This document shows positions 34,689 through 45,394 of a stretch of 64,000 nucleotides of DNA, piece after piece (positions within the stretch are counted from its first letter, which is position 1; each line of letters starts with the position of its first letter). A model generated the notes under the pieces. It had not been told where the DNA came from. It was given only the letters and a program-made list of their open reading frames with translations, and searched no databases. Source of the DNA: Capra hircus (lineage: Eukaryota; Chordata; Mammalia; Artiodactyla; Bovidae); contig NC_030827.1 of the NCBI RefSeq assembly GCF_001704415.2, positions 43,218,271 through 43,282,270 of the forward strand, read 5' to 3'. A program made the translations under genes and the position numbers.

Positions 34689-34830
34689 ATGAAATGTAAA
34701 CTGCATTTTGAATTTGTAAACATATTATAGATTTTCTTTGGTTTCTCTTAAAAATCAGTATTTTATTTTCTTTTGTATAAATTTACCTTGTCTGGACTCA
34801 AACTACAAATCTGTGCCCTTCAGAGGCATT

Positions 34831-35153
34831 AAGTTCAGTTCAGTCACTCAGTCATGTCCCAATCTTGGTGACCCCATGGACTGCAGCATGCCAGGCCTCC
34901 CTGTCCATCATCAACTCCTGGAGTTTACTCAAAGTCATGTCCATTGAGTTGGTGATACCATCCAACCATCTCATCCTCTGTCGTTCCCTTCTGCCTTCAA
35001 CCTTTCCCAGCCTCAGGGTCTTTTCAAATGAGTCAGCTCTTTGCATCAGGTGGGCAAAGTACTGGAGTTTCAGCTTCAATATCAGTCCTTCCAATGAACA
35101 CTCAGGACTGATTTCCTTTAGGATGGATTGGCTGGATCTTCTTGCAGACGGGT
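34831..35153 (-). mobile_element. BovB 3' fragment in opposite orientation, 140 bp from its neighbour
   Basis: The terminal repeat AAGTTCAGTTCAGTC is at the left and the C-terminal region (35094-34852: MRWLDGITNSMDMTLSKLQELMMDREAWHAAVHG) is on the minus strand. The near-identical TSD AGARGCATT lies at 34822-34830 and 35154-35162. A few extra bases (GACGGGT) at the truncated end are not from BovB. Confidence 0.88.
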
Positions 35154-35264
35154 AGAAGCATTCAGTTATTTTAGCTACTGTGCTTATTGCATGCTCAGTG
35201 CGTGCCTAGTTTAGGGGTCAGCTGGAATTTAGAAAGGATTTATATGCAGAGTGTCCTCTGTAAC

Positions 35265-35800
35265 AAAATGATCTTTATGAAATATTCTGTTCTATTTGTA
35301 TGCTACTGCTATAAAAATTACCACAAATTTTTGGCTTAAAACAATACAAATTTATTATCTTACAATTCTGTAGGTCAGAAGCAAATAGGGTAACCTACCA
35401 TTGGGTAAAATCAAGATGTTTGCAGGGCTGAGTTCCTTTCCAGGATCTCTAGAGGAAACATCCAGTTTCTTGCTTTTTCCAATTTTTATAGGCAGCTCAC
35501 ATTCTTTCACCTCTGGTTCCCTTCCTTAATCTATAAAGTTATTACTATGCATCTTTCTGATCCTGATTTTATACTCATTTTTCTCTCTGACCATTGTCAG
35601 GAAAGGCTCTCCACTTTGAATGACTCATAGGTTTGAGCTCATTTTTATAATCCAAGATGTTCTTCCATCTCAAGGTTCTTAATCTTAGTCACATCTACAA
35701 AATCTTTTTGCTATGTAAGGTCACATATACACAAATTTCAGGGAGTTGTATGAGGACCCTTTATTAAGGGATAATTGTTCTGACTACTATACTACACGAT
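35265..35800 (-). mobile_element. MaLR/MLT1-like LTR (ancient ERVL-type), reverse
   Basis: The blocks CTGCTATAAAAATTACCACAAATTTTTGGCTTAAAACAATA, CTTACAATTCTGTAGGTCAGAAG, GCAGGGCTGAGTTCC and GTCACATCTACAAAATC...GGTCACATATACAC follow the MLT1-type LTR in reverse. It is a non-coding LTR remnant; no viral gene is present. Confidence 0.6.
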
Positions 35801-35854
35801 CCCACATGGATTCATGGTATATAGAAACTCACTTATCAAGAGGTAGGGATCCTA

Positions 35855-35937
35855 ATTGTTGTTGTTGTTTTTCAGTTGCCCTGTCGTGTCCAACTCTTTT
35901 CAACCCCATGGACTCTGGAATGCCAGGCTTCTCCTTA
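35855..35937 (-). mobile_element. Short BovB/BovA 3'-end fragment
   Basis: GTTGTTGTTGTTTTTCAGTTGCCCTGTCGTGTCCAACTC then CCCCATGGACTCTGGAATGCCAGGCTTCTC is the reverse of the common BovB/Bov-tA 3' end. It is only about 80 bases long. Confidence 0.65.
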
Positions 35938-35984
35938 AATTCCCCTCCCTTTAAAGCTGGGTACTCCTGTGACTCACATGGAAG

Positions 35985-36132
35985 TTGAAATATTTTCATA
36001 TGTTAACTTGACTAGGTTAAAGGATGCCCAGAGGTAGCTAATAAACATTATGTCTGGATCTATAAAGATGATTCTGAGAAGAGATTAGCATTTGAATCAG
36101 TAGACTGAGTAGAAGATTTTCCTCAGAAAAAA
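35985..36132 (+). mobile_element. MLT2-like ERVL LTR fragment
   Basis: TATGTTAACTTGACTAGG, GGATGCCCAGAGGTAGC and GAGATTAGCATTTGAATCAGTAGACTGAGTAGAAG match the first part of an MLT2-type LTR. Only about 150 bases remain and nothing is coding. Confidence 0.55.
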
Positions 36133-36316
36133 AAAGAACAAGAAGACTCTTCTCACCAGTTGCAGTATCTGGATATCACTTGTCAATTCCCGATTCCTTG
36201 TTTTAATCTGATCATCATTTTTACTACTATTCTTCCCTAATATATATGTAAAGGAAATTAATTTATCTTCAACCAAATTTATCGGGATTCCAAAAAGTTA
36301 TGTAGAATTAATTTAT
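36133..36316. other. Unassigned DNA left of the twin-primed L1_BT
   Basis: No repeat was recognised. It ends with the first copy of the TSD of the following element. Confidence 0.45.
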
Positions 36317-36322
36317 AAATCT

Positions 36323-37528
36323 TCATAAGCTTTTAATTTTAATTAGATCCCATTTGTTTATTTTTGCTTTTATTTCCAGAATTCTGGGAGGTGGATCATA
36401 GAGGATCCTGCTGTGATTTATGTCTGAGAGTGTTTTGCCTATGTTCTCCTCTAGGAGTTTTATAGTTTCTGATCTTACATTTAGATCTTTAATCCATTTT
36501 GAGTTTATTTTTGTGTACAGTGTTAGAAAGTGATCTAGTTTCATTCTTTTACAAGTGGTTGACCAGTTTTCCCAGCACCACTTGTTAAAGAGATTGTCTT
36601 TCCTCCATTGTATATTCTTGCCTCCTTTGTCAAAGATAAGGTGTCCATATGTGTGTGGATTTATCTCTGGGCTTTCTATTTTGTTCCATTGATCTATATG
36701 TCTGTCTTTGTGCCAGTACCATACTGTCTTGATGACTGTGGCTTTGTAGTAGAGCCTGAAGTCAGGCAAGTTGATTCCTCCAGTTCCATTCTTCTTTCTC
36801 AAGATTGCTTTGGCTATTCGAGGGTTTTTGTATTTCCATACAAATCTTGAAATTATTTGTTCTAGTTCTGTGAAAAATATGGCTGGTAGCTTGACAGGGA
36901 TTGCATTGAATTTGTAAATTGCTTTGGGTAGTATACTCATTTTCACTATATTGATTCTTCCAATCCATGAACATGGTATATTTCTCCATCTATTAGTGTC
37001 CTCTTTGATTTCTTTCATCAGTGTTTTATAGTTTTCTATATATAGGTCTTTAGTTTCTTTAGGTAGATATATTCCTAAGTATTTTATTCTTTTCGTTGCA
37101 ATGGTGAATGGAATTGTTTCCTTAATTTCTTTTTCTACTTTCTCATTATTCGTGTATAGGAATGCAAGGGATTTCTCTGTGTTGATTTTATATCCTGCAA
37201 CTTTACTATATTCATTGATGAGCTCTAGTAATTTTCTGGTGGAGTCTTTAGGGTTTTCCATGTAGAGGATCATGTCATCTGCAAACAGTGAGAGTTTTAC
37301 TTCTTCTTTTCCAATTTGGATTCCTTTTATTTCTTTTTCTGCTCTGATTGCTGTGGCCAAAACTTCCAGAGCTATGTTGAATAGTAGCGGTGAAAGTGGA
37401 CACGCTTGTCTTGTTCCTGACTTTAGGGGAAATGCTTTCAAGTTTTCACCATTGAGGATAATGTTTGCTATGGGTTTGTCATATATAGCTTTTATTATGT
37501 TGAGGTATGTTCCTTCTATTCCTGCTAG
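36323..37528 (-). pseudogene. L1_BT ORF2 reverse transcriptase, central segment
   Basis: An open frame of about 400 codons on the minus strand covers L1 ORF2 from IEGTYLNIIKAIYDKPIANIILNGE through the RT palm to the region before the C-terminal domain. The L1-type catalytic box is FADDMILYMENP, with both aspartates present; LSPLLFN marks the block before it. GYKINTEKSLAFLYTNN, INPHTYGHLIFDKGGKNIQWRKDNLFNKWCWENW and LEENIGKTLSDINHSRIL are further landmarks. The endonuclease and the motif A region are absent because the insertion is 5'-truncated. The frame stops at the inversion border, so no functional protein can result. The long intact frame points to a young insertion. The first about 20 residues of the frame read from the opposite part of the insertion and are spurious. 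Confidence 0.93.
36330..37528 (-). mobile_element. Inverted 5' segment of an L1_BT insertion (twin priming)
   Basis: L1_BT ORF2 DNA lies on the minus strand here, while the rest of the same insertion (37529-38952) is on the plus strand. In element order the inverted part ends at ...AATTAAAAG (36330) and the direct part starts just downstream of that point, so the two parts are adjacent in the source RNA. One TSD, AAATCTTCATAAG, encloses both (36317-36329 and 38953-38965). This is the signature of a twin-priming 5' inversion. Confidence 0.93.
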
Positions 37529-37543
37529 GAAAATATAAGCAAG

Positions 37544-38175
37544 GTGAAAAGACAGCCTTCTGAATGGGAGAAAATAATAGCAAATGAAGCAACTGACAAA
37601 CAACTAATCTTAAAAATATACAAGCAACTTCTGCAGCTCAATTCCAGAAAAATAAACGACCCAATCAAAAAATGGGCCAAAGAACTAAATAGATATTTCT
37701 CCAAAGAAGACATACGGATGGCTAACAAACACATGAAAAGATGCTCAACGTCACTCATTATTAGAGAAATGCAAATCAAAACCACAATGAGGTACCACTT
37801 CACACCAGTCAGAATGGCTGTGATCCAAAAATCTGCAAGCAACAAATGCTGGACAGGGTGTAGAGAAAAGGGAACCCTCCTACACTGTTGGTGGGAATGC
37901 AAACTAGTACAGCCACTATGGAGAACAGTGTGGAGATTCCTTAAAAAATTGCAAATAGAACTACCTTATGACCCAGCAATCCCATTGCTGGGCATACACA
38001 CTGAGGAAACCAGAATTGAAAGAGACACATGTACCCCAATGTTCATTGCAGCACTGTTTATAATAGCCAGGACATGGAAACAACCTAGATGTCCATCAGC
38101 AGATGAATGGATAAGAAAGCTGTGGTACATATACACAATGGAGCATTACTCAGCCGTTAAAAAGAATTCATTTGA
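37544..38175 (+). pseudogene. L1_BT ORF2 C-terminal region
   Basis: About 210 codons of ORF2 C-terminus are open: KRQPSEWEKIIANEATDK, then KEDIRMANKHMKRCSTSLIIREMQIKTTMRYH, the cysteine-rich TLLHCWWECKLVQPLWRTVW, LPYDPAIPLLGIH and LWYIYTMEHYSAVKKNSF. The frame then enters the nested L1_BT at 38176 and ends in unrelated residues. This C-terminal segment binds RNA in human L1. Alone and without RT it is a remnant. Confidence 0.9.
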
Positions 38176-38513
38176 GTCATCCCCATGCACCAGCCCCAAG
38201 CATGCTGCACCCTACGTCAGACATGGACTGGCGATTCAATTCTTACATGACAGTATACATGTTAGAATTCCCATTCTCCTAAATCATCCCACCCTCTCCC
38301 TCTCCCTCTGAGTCCAAAAGTCCGTTATACACATCTGTGTCTTTTTTCCTGTCTTGCATACAGGGTCGAACCAGAGAGATGTTGTGGGGAGGGAGGTGGG
38401 AGGGGGGTTCATGTTTGGGAACGCATGTAAGAATTAAAGATTTTAAAATTTAAAAAATAAAAAAAAATTTAAAAATAAATAAATAAATAAATAAATAAAA
38501 TAAAATAAAATAA
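38176..38513 (+). mobile_element. Second L1_BT, twin-primed (5'-inverted), nested in the first
   Basis: Bases 38176-38367 are L1_BT 3'UTR in reverse (GTCATCCCCATGCACCAGCC to CATACAGGGTCG). Bases 38368-38513 are the directly following 3'UTR part on the plus strand (CCAGAGAGATGTTGTGGGG to the TAAA-rich tail). In the consensus the inverted part ends exactly where the direct part begins (GGATGAC|CCAGAGAG). The 17-base TSD AAAAAGAATTCATTTGA flanks it at 38159-38175 and 38514-38530. Confidence 0.95.
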
Positions 38514-38965
38514 AAAAAGAATTCATTTGAATCAGTTCTGATGAGATGGATGAAACTGGAGCCAATTATACAGAGTGAAGTAAGCCAGAAAGAAAAACAC
38601 CAATCCAGTATACTAACACATATATATGGAATTTAGGAAGATGGCAATGACGACCCTGTATGCAAGACAGGAAAAAAGACACAGATGTGTATAACGGACT
38701 TTTGGACTCAGAGGGAGAGGGAGAGGGTGGGATGATTTGGGAGAATGGGAATTCTAACATGTATACTGTCATGTAAGAATTGAATCGCCAGTCCATGTCT
38801 GACGTAGGGTGCAGCTTGCTTGGGGCTGGTGCATGGGGATGACGCAGAGAGATGTTGTGGGGAGGGAGGTGGGAGGGGGGTTCATGTTTGGGAACGCATG
38901 TAAGAATTAAAGATTTTAAAATTTAAAAAATAAAAAATAATAATATTAAAAAAAATCTTCATAAG

Positions 38966-39119
38966 GATAACTGGAATTTTTGGTATGATGTACATAGTAA
39001 CAACTCTAAACTATAAATGCAGTTTTAATTGAATAAGTAGTATCTATAAAATATTATAGATATTCGCAAAGCTAAGAAACAGTAATTATCTGTCTAGTAG
39101 ACTCAGTAATAACTCTACA
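38966..39119. other. Unassigned short DNA between L1 elements
   Basis: AT-rich sequence without recognised features. Confidence 0.4.
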
Positions 39120-40035
39120 CTACCCCTAGCCCCCAGCCTCCAACAGTCATTGCTGTATTATCTGCTTCTATGAGTTTATCTATTTTATATAACTCAAGAA
39201 GGTGGAATCATGCAATATTTGCCCTTCTGCAACTGACATTTCACTTACCCTCCAAGTTCAGCTATGTTGTCATAAGTGGCAGGATTCCCATATTTTTTAA
39301 AGGCTGCATGATATCTCCATTTTATGCATCAGTTCAGTTCAGTTCAGTCGCTCAGTCGTATCCGACTATTTGCAACCCCATGAATCACAGCACGCCAGAC
39401 CTCCCTGTCCATCACCAACTCCCAGAGTTCACTCAGATTCTCGTCCATCGAGTCAGTGATGCCATCCAGGCATCTCATCCTCTCTCATCCCTTTCTCCTC
39501 CTGCTCCCAATCCCTCCCAGCATCAAAGTCTTTCCCAATGAGTCAACTCTTCACATGAGGTAGCCAAAGTACTGGAGTTTCAGCTTTAGCATCATTCCTT
39601 CCAAAGAAATCCCAGGACTGATCTCCCTTAGAATGGACTGGTTGGATCTCCTTGCAGTCCAAGGGACTCTCAAGAGTCTTTTTCAACACCACAGTTCAAA
39701 TGCATCAATACTTCGGTGCTCAGCTTTCTTCACAGTCCAACTCTCACATCCATACATGACCACTGGAAAAACCACAGCTTTGACTAGAAGGACCTTTGTT
39801 GGCAAAGTAATGTCTCTGCTTTTCAATATGCTGTCTAGGTTGGTTATAATTTTTCTTCCAAGGAGTAAGCACCTGTTAATTTTATGGCTGAAGTCACCAT
39901 CTGCAGTGATTTTGGTGCCCCCAAAAATAAAGTCTGACACTGTTTCTACTGTTTCCCCATCTATTTCCCATGAAGTGATATATCACGTTTTATTTATATA
40001 TTCATCTGTTAATGGATACTTAGATTGTTAAACTA
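39120..40035 (-). mobile_element. Ancient L1 fragment split by BovB
   Basis: Minus-strand old L1 3' DNA at 39120-39329 (GGTGGAATCATGCAATATTTGCCC, GGCAGGATTCCC...TTTAAAGGCTGCATGATATC) continues at 39981-40035 (CATCTGTTAATGGATACTTAGATTGTT). Confidence 0.65.
39330..39980 (-). mobile_element. BovB 3' fragment
   Basis: The terminal GTTCAGTTCAGTTCAG is at 39331-39347. The minus-strand frame 39940-39683 reads MSDFIFGGTKITADGDFSHKINRCLLLGRK and SWTVKKAEHRSIDAFELWC. A probable TSD TTTTATKYAT lies at 39320-39329 and 39988-39997, though the last bases at the right are uncertain. Confidence 0.87.
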
Positions 40036-40089
40036 CAATAATTAAAAAAATGTGATACTGGCATTAAGACACATATATAGACCTTTGGA

Positions 40090-40364
40090 GGATAAGGCAA
40101 TGGCACCCCACTCCAGTACTCTTGCTTGGAAAATCCCATGGACGGAGGAGCCTGGTAGGCTGCAGTCTATGAGATCGCAAAGAGTCGGACACGACTGAGC
40201 GACTTGATTTTCACTTTTCACTTTCATGCACTGGAGAAGGAAATGGCAACCCACTCCAGTGTTCTTGCCTGGAGAATCCCAGGGACAGGAGAGCCTGGTG
40301 GGCTACCGTCTGTGCGGTCACACAGAGTTGGACACGACTGAAGCGACTTAGCAGCAGCAGCAGC
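40090..40364 (+). mobile_element. BOV-A2 SINE
   Basis: Two monomers with the TTTTCACTTTTCACTTTCATGCACTGG linker and a (GCA)n tail at 40350-40364. The perfect 13-base TSD ATAGACCTTTGGA lies at 40077-40089 and 40365-40377. Low divergence suggests a young copy. Confidence 0.95.
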
Positions 40365-40386
40365 ATAGACCTTTGGAAAGGATTTG

Positions 40387-40600
40387 TTGTTGTTCAGTCA
40401 CTAATTCTGAGTGTTTGACTATTTTGTGGCCCCATGAACTGTAGCCCACCAGGTTCCTCTGTCCATGGGATTTCCCAGGCAGGAATACTGGAGTGGGTTG
40501 CCATTTCTTTGCCAAGGGATCTTTCTGACCCAGGGATCAAACCCATGTCTCCTGTACTGGCAGGCAGGTTCTTGACCACTGGGCCACCAGGGAAGCCCTT
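40387..40600 (-). mobile_element. Bov-tA SINE
   Basis: The right edge GGGCTTCCCTGGTGGCCC is a clear tRNA-Glu head, with CAGTACAGGAGACATGGGTTTGATCC and the BovA body to the left. It lies about 10 bases from the BOV-A2 TSD, inside the same L1. Confidence 0.87.
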
Positions 40601-40945
40601 CAAGAGGATAGAATCCAGAAATGAACTCATGCATATATAATCAACTAATCTTTGTGCCACAGACTCAGAATGGGGAAAAGATAGTCTCAAATGGAATTAG
40701 GAAATCTATATCTGCACACAAAACAGTTAGACTTATACCTCACATAAAAATAAAGGCAAAATGAATTAAAAACTTAAACAGAAGACCTGAAACTAAAACT
40801 CTTGGAAAAAAACATAGGGGAAAGTCTTGATTTGGTATAGGCAATGTTTTTTCTTTATGACTGAAAATACAAGCTTGAAAGAAAGTATACCAAGTGGGAC
40901 TATATCAAATGAAAAAGACACTTTCATTTTAAATAGTGAATTTAA

Positions 40946-42696
40946 ATCTTTATATATATATATATATCTTCCATTTTCCTCTTTATTACCTTTATGTATT
41001 TCTTTACAATCTTTATTTTATGTTTAATACCTGTTTTAATATATTTGCCATCTTTTTCACCGTCTCTATCATTTGAGGTTTCTTTCTACTCTACTGGTTT
41101 TCACACTTTCCTATGTCTTAGCATGTCTAGTAACTTACTGTTGTTGAATGTCTCTGAATCTTTTAGACTTCATGTAATAAATGTTTGGCTCTTTATTTTG
41201 GTGGGCTATTGAGTTTCTCCCAGTTCTATGTGATCATTATGAGATTTATTTTAAGATTTTGTTAAGATTTTTTAAGTAGCAAAAATGGCACTTATTTTCT
41301 GAGTAATGTATTTCCCTTACTTAGATATGATCCTTCTGGAATTTCTAGTAAATGTTGCATTTGATTACTGAAGACTCTCTGATCTGGAGTCAGCAGAAAT
41401 TATTCCCAGCCTTTTGTGATCTCTGGGAACATTTCAGCTCTTATCTAGTTGCTCTACTGAATCACCTTATAGAGTTTGACCCTCTATATGAATAACTTAG
41501 TATTCAATAAAGATTCAAGAGAATACAAGCTTTTGAAGCTCTTTTTGACTGCTTTCTTCTCTTCAGAAACCTGTCTCACCACCTCCAGCTATATCCATGA
41601 ACTCTGATCTGGGTCTCCTCATCTTAGTAAGACTGGAAGACTTTATTGATCTCCTTTACCACCCTATGGCTCAGGATTCACCTCCCTGCATGAAGCCTGG
41701 ACAGTTCAAGTGTTTACCTAATTTTTCCTTTTCACAGCATCACAGCCTTGTGCTCTCTGTTTCAACTGTCTGAAAAAACTTTAGTATATTTTCTTCAGTT
41801 TTCTAGATGTTTAAGACAAGAAGCCAAGTTGAGTCCCTCTTACTCCATCATTGCCAAAATGGGAAGGAGTAAAGGTAAACGAACCTATTGAGTCTACTCT
41901 TATAATTTGGTAATTTTAGTCTTTTTAATTTCAAAAATATAAAACCCAGAAATATAATAAATGGGTATGACCCATATCCTAAAATCAATTAATGCCATAT
42001 GTTAAGATCAATTAACCCAACTTAAAATTAAAATATCTATGAATCTGAATATTTCATCTGCTAGATAAATACAAACATATCAGTGTAAACAAATATTTGT
42101 GCCAATTATAGTTTATTCATTTACTTTAGGTATATAAGTTAACTTTAGGCTATTTAGAAACAATATTCAGTCAGATGCAGCCAAAGTTTTAATTTTTTCC
42201 ATCAGATAGTTTTAGAGAATTACATTCATCAACTGGTAATTTTCTCACTGTGTAGACACTATCCAATTATAACAAAACCACAGCAAAATTAAAATGTGTT
42301 TAGTTAAAAGATTCACTTGAGAATTTAGCAATTTAAAATTTTATCTGTCAAATAAGATAAAGAATGTCATACCCTTTAGAAAATTCTTCTGCTTGTAAAA
42401 TAATTAACTATGAGGTTTAAAATAATATTGACCACTTAAAATTAATTTACCCATTAACACACATGTAATTACTTTTATCTTGTTCTAAGAGAGCACGTTT
42501 TCAAACATCTAAACTGTACTCTAGCCACTGAATAATGGACAGGTTTATTTACATAGGTTAATTTTTCTTCATTAATACATAATTGTGATAATTAAAGACC
42601 TGTTACTGAAGCTGCTGTATCAGATATCTGTCAATTTGGGGAGAAAATACTAAAACATCACGTGTGAGTGATATTTGGATTATATAAAATGAAACT
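40946..42696. other. Unassigned DNA, part possibly ancient L1 5' sequence
   Basis: A short TA run lies at 40951-40966. The part up to about 41870 ends with TTACTCCATCATTGCCAAAATGG and may be the reversed leader of a very old L1, but this is weak. The rest is AT-rich with no gene. Confidence 0.35.
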
Positions 42697-43081
42697 ACAG
42701 GTATGACCTAAATTAAATCCCTTATGATTATATAGTGAAAGTGACAAATAGATTCAAGGGATTAGATCTGATAGACAGAGTGCCTGAAAATCTTTGGACG
42801 GAGGTATGTGACATTGTACAGGAGGCAGTGATTAAGATGATCCTCAAGAAAAAGAAATGCAAAAAGGCAAAATGGTTGTCTGAGGACGCCTTACAAATAG
42901 CTGAGAAAATAAGAGAACCTGAAGGCAAAGGAGAAAAGGAAAGATATACCCATGTGAATGCAGAGTTCCAAAGAACAGCAAGGAGAGATAAGAAAGCCTT
43001 CCTCAGTGATCAATGCAAAGAAATAGAGGAAAACAATTGAATGGAAAAGACTAGAGATCTCTTCAAGAAAATTAGAGACAC

Positions 43082-43741
43082 ATCCGGTCCCATCACTTCA
43101 TGGGAAATAGATGGGGAAACAGTGGAAACAGTGTCAGACTTTGTTTTTTGGGGCTCCAAAATCACTGCAGATGGTAACTACAGCCATGAAATTAAAAGAC
43201 GCTTACTCTTTGGAAGAAAAGTTGTGACCAACCTAAAGAGCATATTGAAGAGCAGAGACATTACTAGGCCAACAAAGGTCCGTCTAGTCAAGGCTATGGT
43301 TTTTCCTGTGGTCATATATGGATGTGAGAGTTGGACTGTGAAGAAGGCTGAGCGCTGAAGAATTGATGCTTTTGAATTGTGGTGTTGGAGAAGATGCTTG
43401 AGAGTCCCTTGGACTGCAAGGAGATCCAACCAGTCCATTCTGAAAGAGATCAGTCCTGGGATTTCTTTGAGGGAATGATGCTAAAGCTGAAACTCCAGTA
43501 CTTTGGCCACCTCATGCGAAGAGTTGACTCATTGGAAAAGACTCTGATGCTGGGAGGGATTGGGGGCATGAGGAGAAGGGGAAGAGAGAGGATGAGATGG
43601 CTGGATGGCATCACTGACTCAATGAACATGAGTCTGAGTGAACTCTGGGAGTTGGTGATGGACAGGGAGGCCTGGCATGTTGCGATTCATGGGGTTGCAA
43701 AGAGTTGGACACGACTGAGCGACTGAACTGAACTGAACTGA
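43082..43741 (+). mobile_element. BovB 3' fragment nested in another BovB, same orientation
   Basis: The host BovB breaks off at AAAATTAGAGAC (43078). A post-RT BovB piece then runs from GGTCCCATCACTTCATGGG to the GAACTGAACTGAACTGAA terminal repeat, and host sequence resumes with GGGAACATTTCATGCA. The frame 43041-43358 appears continuous across the junction, but its first 13 codons belong to the host copy. No TSD can be seen. Confidence 0.87.
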
Positions 43742-43760
43742 AGGGAACATTTCATGCAAA

Positions 43761-43964
43761 AAGTATCCTTGAAAGTGAAAGTCACTCAGTCGTGTCCAAC
43801 TCTTTGCAGCCACATGGACTGTACAGTCCATGGAATTCTCCAGGCCAGAATACTGGAGTGGGTAGCCATTCCTTTCTCCAGTGGATCTTCCCAACCCAGG
43901 GATCGAACCCAGGTCTCCCACATTGCAGGCAGATTCTTTTACCAGTTGAGCCACCAGGAAAGCC
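43761..43964 (-). mobile_element. Bov-tA SINE in BovB
   Basis: The tRNA-Glu head is at the right (GGGCTTTCCTGGTGGCTC) and the BovA body and GACTTTCACTTTCAAGG tail at the left. The host piece CATTTCATG is duplicated at 43749-43757 and 43965-43973. Confidence 0.88.
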
Positions 43965-44481
43965 CATTTCATGAAAAGATGGGTACAATAAAGGACAGAA
44001 ATGGTATGGATCTAACAGAAGCAGAAGATATTAAGAAAGGTGGAAAGAAGACACAAAAATACTATACAAAAAAGATCTTCATGATCCAGATAACCATGAT
44101 GGTATGATCACTCACCTAGAGCCATACATCCTGGAATGCAAAGTCAAGTCAACCTTAGGAAGCATCACTACAAACAGAGCTAGTGGAGATGATAGAATTC
44201 CAGTTGAGCTATTTCAAATCCTAAAAGATGCTGTGAAAATACTGCACTCAGTATGCCAGCAAATTAGGAGAACAGTCCTGACACAAGACTGGAAAAGATA
44301 AGTTTTCATTCCAAACCCAGAGAAAGGCAATGCCAAGGAACCTTCAAACTACAACACAATTGCACTCATCTCACACGCTAGTGAAGTAATGATCAAAATT
44401 CTCCAAGTGATGCTTCAATAGTATGTGAACCAAGAACTTCCAGATGTTCAAGCTGGATTTAGAAAAGGCAGAGGAACCAGA

Positions 44482-44501
44482 GATAATAATAATAATAATA
44501 G
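44482..44501 (+). repeat. (AAT)n microsatellite in BovB
   Basis: Six ATA/AAT units, followed by a run of T and of A, replace part of the BovB sequence just before RT motif A. Confidence 0.85.
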
Positions 44502-45147
44502 ATTTTTTTTTAAAAAGAACATAGAAAAAGCAAGAGAGTTCCAGGAAACAAACAAATCTACTTATGATTTATGACTTTATTTTCTTGGGCTCCAAAATCA
44601 CTGCAGATGGTAACTGCAGCTATAACATTAAAAGACACTTGCTCCTTGGAAGAAAAGCTATGACCAACCTAGACAGCATATTACAAAGCAGGGATATTAC
44701 TTTACCGACACAGGTTTGTCTAGTCAAAACTACTGGTGTTTCCAGTAGTTATGTATGGATGTGAGATTTGGACCATAAAGAGAGCTGAGTGCTAAACAAT
44801 TGATGTTTTTGAATTGTGATGTTGGAGAAGACTCTTGAGAGTCCGTTGGACTGCAAGAATATCAAACCAGTCCATCCTAAATGAAGTCAGTCCTGGATAT
44901 ACTTTGGAAGGACTGAGGCTGAAGCTGAAACTTCAATACTTTGGCCACCTGATGTAAAGAACTGACTCACTGGAAAAGATTCTGATGCTGGGAAAGATTG
45001 AAGGCAGGAGGAGAAAGGGACGACAGAGGATGAGATGATTAGAGGGCATCACCGACTCGATGGACATGTGTTTGGGTAGACTCCGGGAGTTGGTGATGGA
45101 CAGGGAGGCCTGGCGTGCTGCGGTTCATGGGGCCACAAAGAGTTGGG

Positions 45148-45394
45148 ATTATACACAGTTATAGTGCATGACTATGCACAGCATAGTACATAACATTTTA
45201 CAGCTTTTCCCTCCTACTGCAGACTTTCATGGAGGAATTTATCATTCCCTCCTCATTCTTTGTCTTTTATTGAACTGCATGTCTTTCTTGTGATGTTACC
45301 CATTTCACACTCTCCTAGTCTTCTAAAAAGTAGATTCTAATACTCAAGCATGTTTGAGCCTTATTGTAAAGATCTGTTATTTCAATTAACTATT
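45148..45394. other. Unassigned DNA
   Basis: No repeat or gene was recognised between the BovB and the L1 3' end. Confidence 0.4.

Larger units (their letters stand above)
37529..38952 (+). mobile_element. Direct 3' segment of the same L1_BT insertion
   Basis: It starts at ATATAAGCAAGGTGAAAAGACAGCC in ORF2 and runs to the 3'UTR and A-rich tail near 38952. It is interrupted at 38176-38513 by a second L1_BT. Its 3'UTR is nearly the same as the copies at 5170 and 38419. Confidence 0.92.
40045..40945 (+). mobile_element. Old L1 ORF2 fragment, host of two SINEs
   Basis: Plus-strand pieces GATACTGGCATTAAGACACATATATAGACC (40055-40089), ATCCAGAAATGAACTCATGC...AATCAACTAATCTTTG (40610-40655) and GACCTGAAACTAAAACTCTTGG...AAGTGGGACTATATCAAATG (40785-40910) are consecutive L1 ORF2 DNA. 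The frames are broken. Confidence 0.72.
42697..45147 (+). mobile_element. BovB LINE with internal deletion, host of a BovB and a SINE
   Basis: It begins at GGTATGACCTAAATTAAATCCC and stops inside GCCACAAAGAGTTGG near 45147, lacking the terminal repeat. The RT palm is missing: after GAGTTCCAGGAAACAAACAAATCTAC (44555) it jumps to the GACTTTATTTTCTTGGGCTCC part. Frames 42735-43040 (DLIDRVPENLWTEVCDIVQEAV) and 44104-44301 (SITTNRASGDDRIPVELFQ) remain. A nested BovB (43082-43741), a Bov-tA (43761-43964) and an AAT run interrupt it. Confidence 0.87.

Noticed and set aside
35265..36132. An endogenous retrovirus with coding capacity
   Set aside because: Only non-coding LTR-like fragments of two different old families are present; no gag, pol or env similarity was seen.
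37544..38311. A 255-codon plus-strand frame as a host gene
   Set aside because: Its residues are the L1 ORF2 C-terminal region, and the last about 45 codons run into a nested L1_BT read in reverse. It is retrotransposon-derived and truncated.
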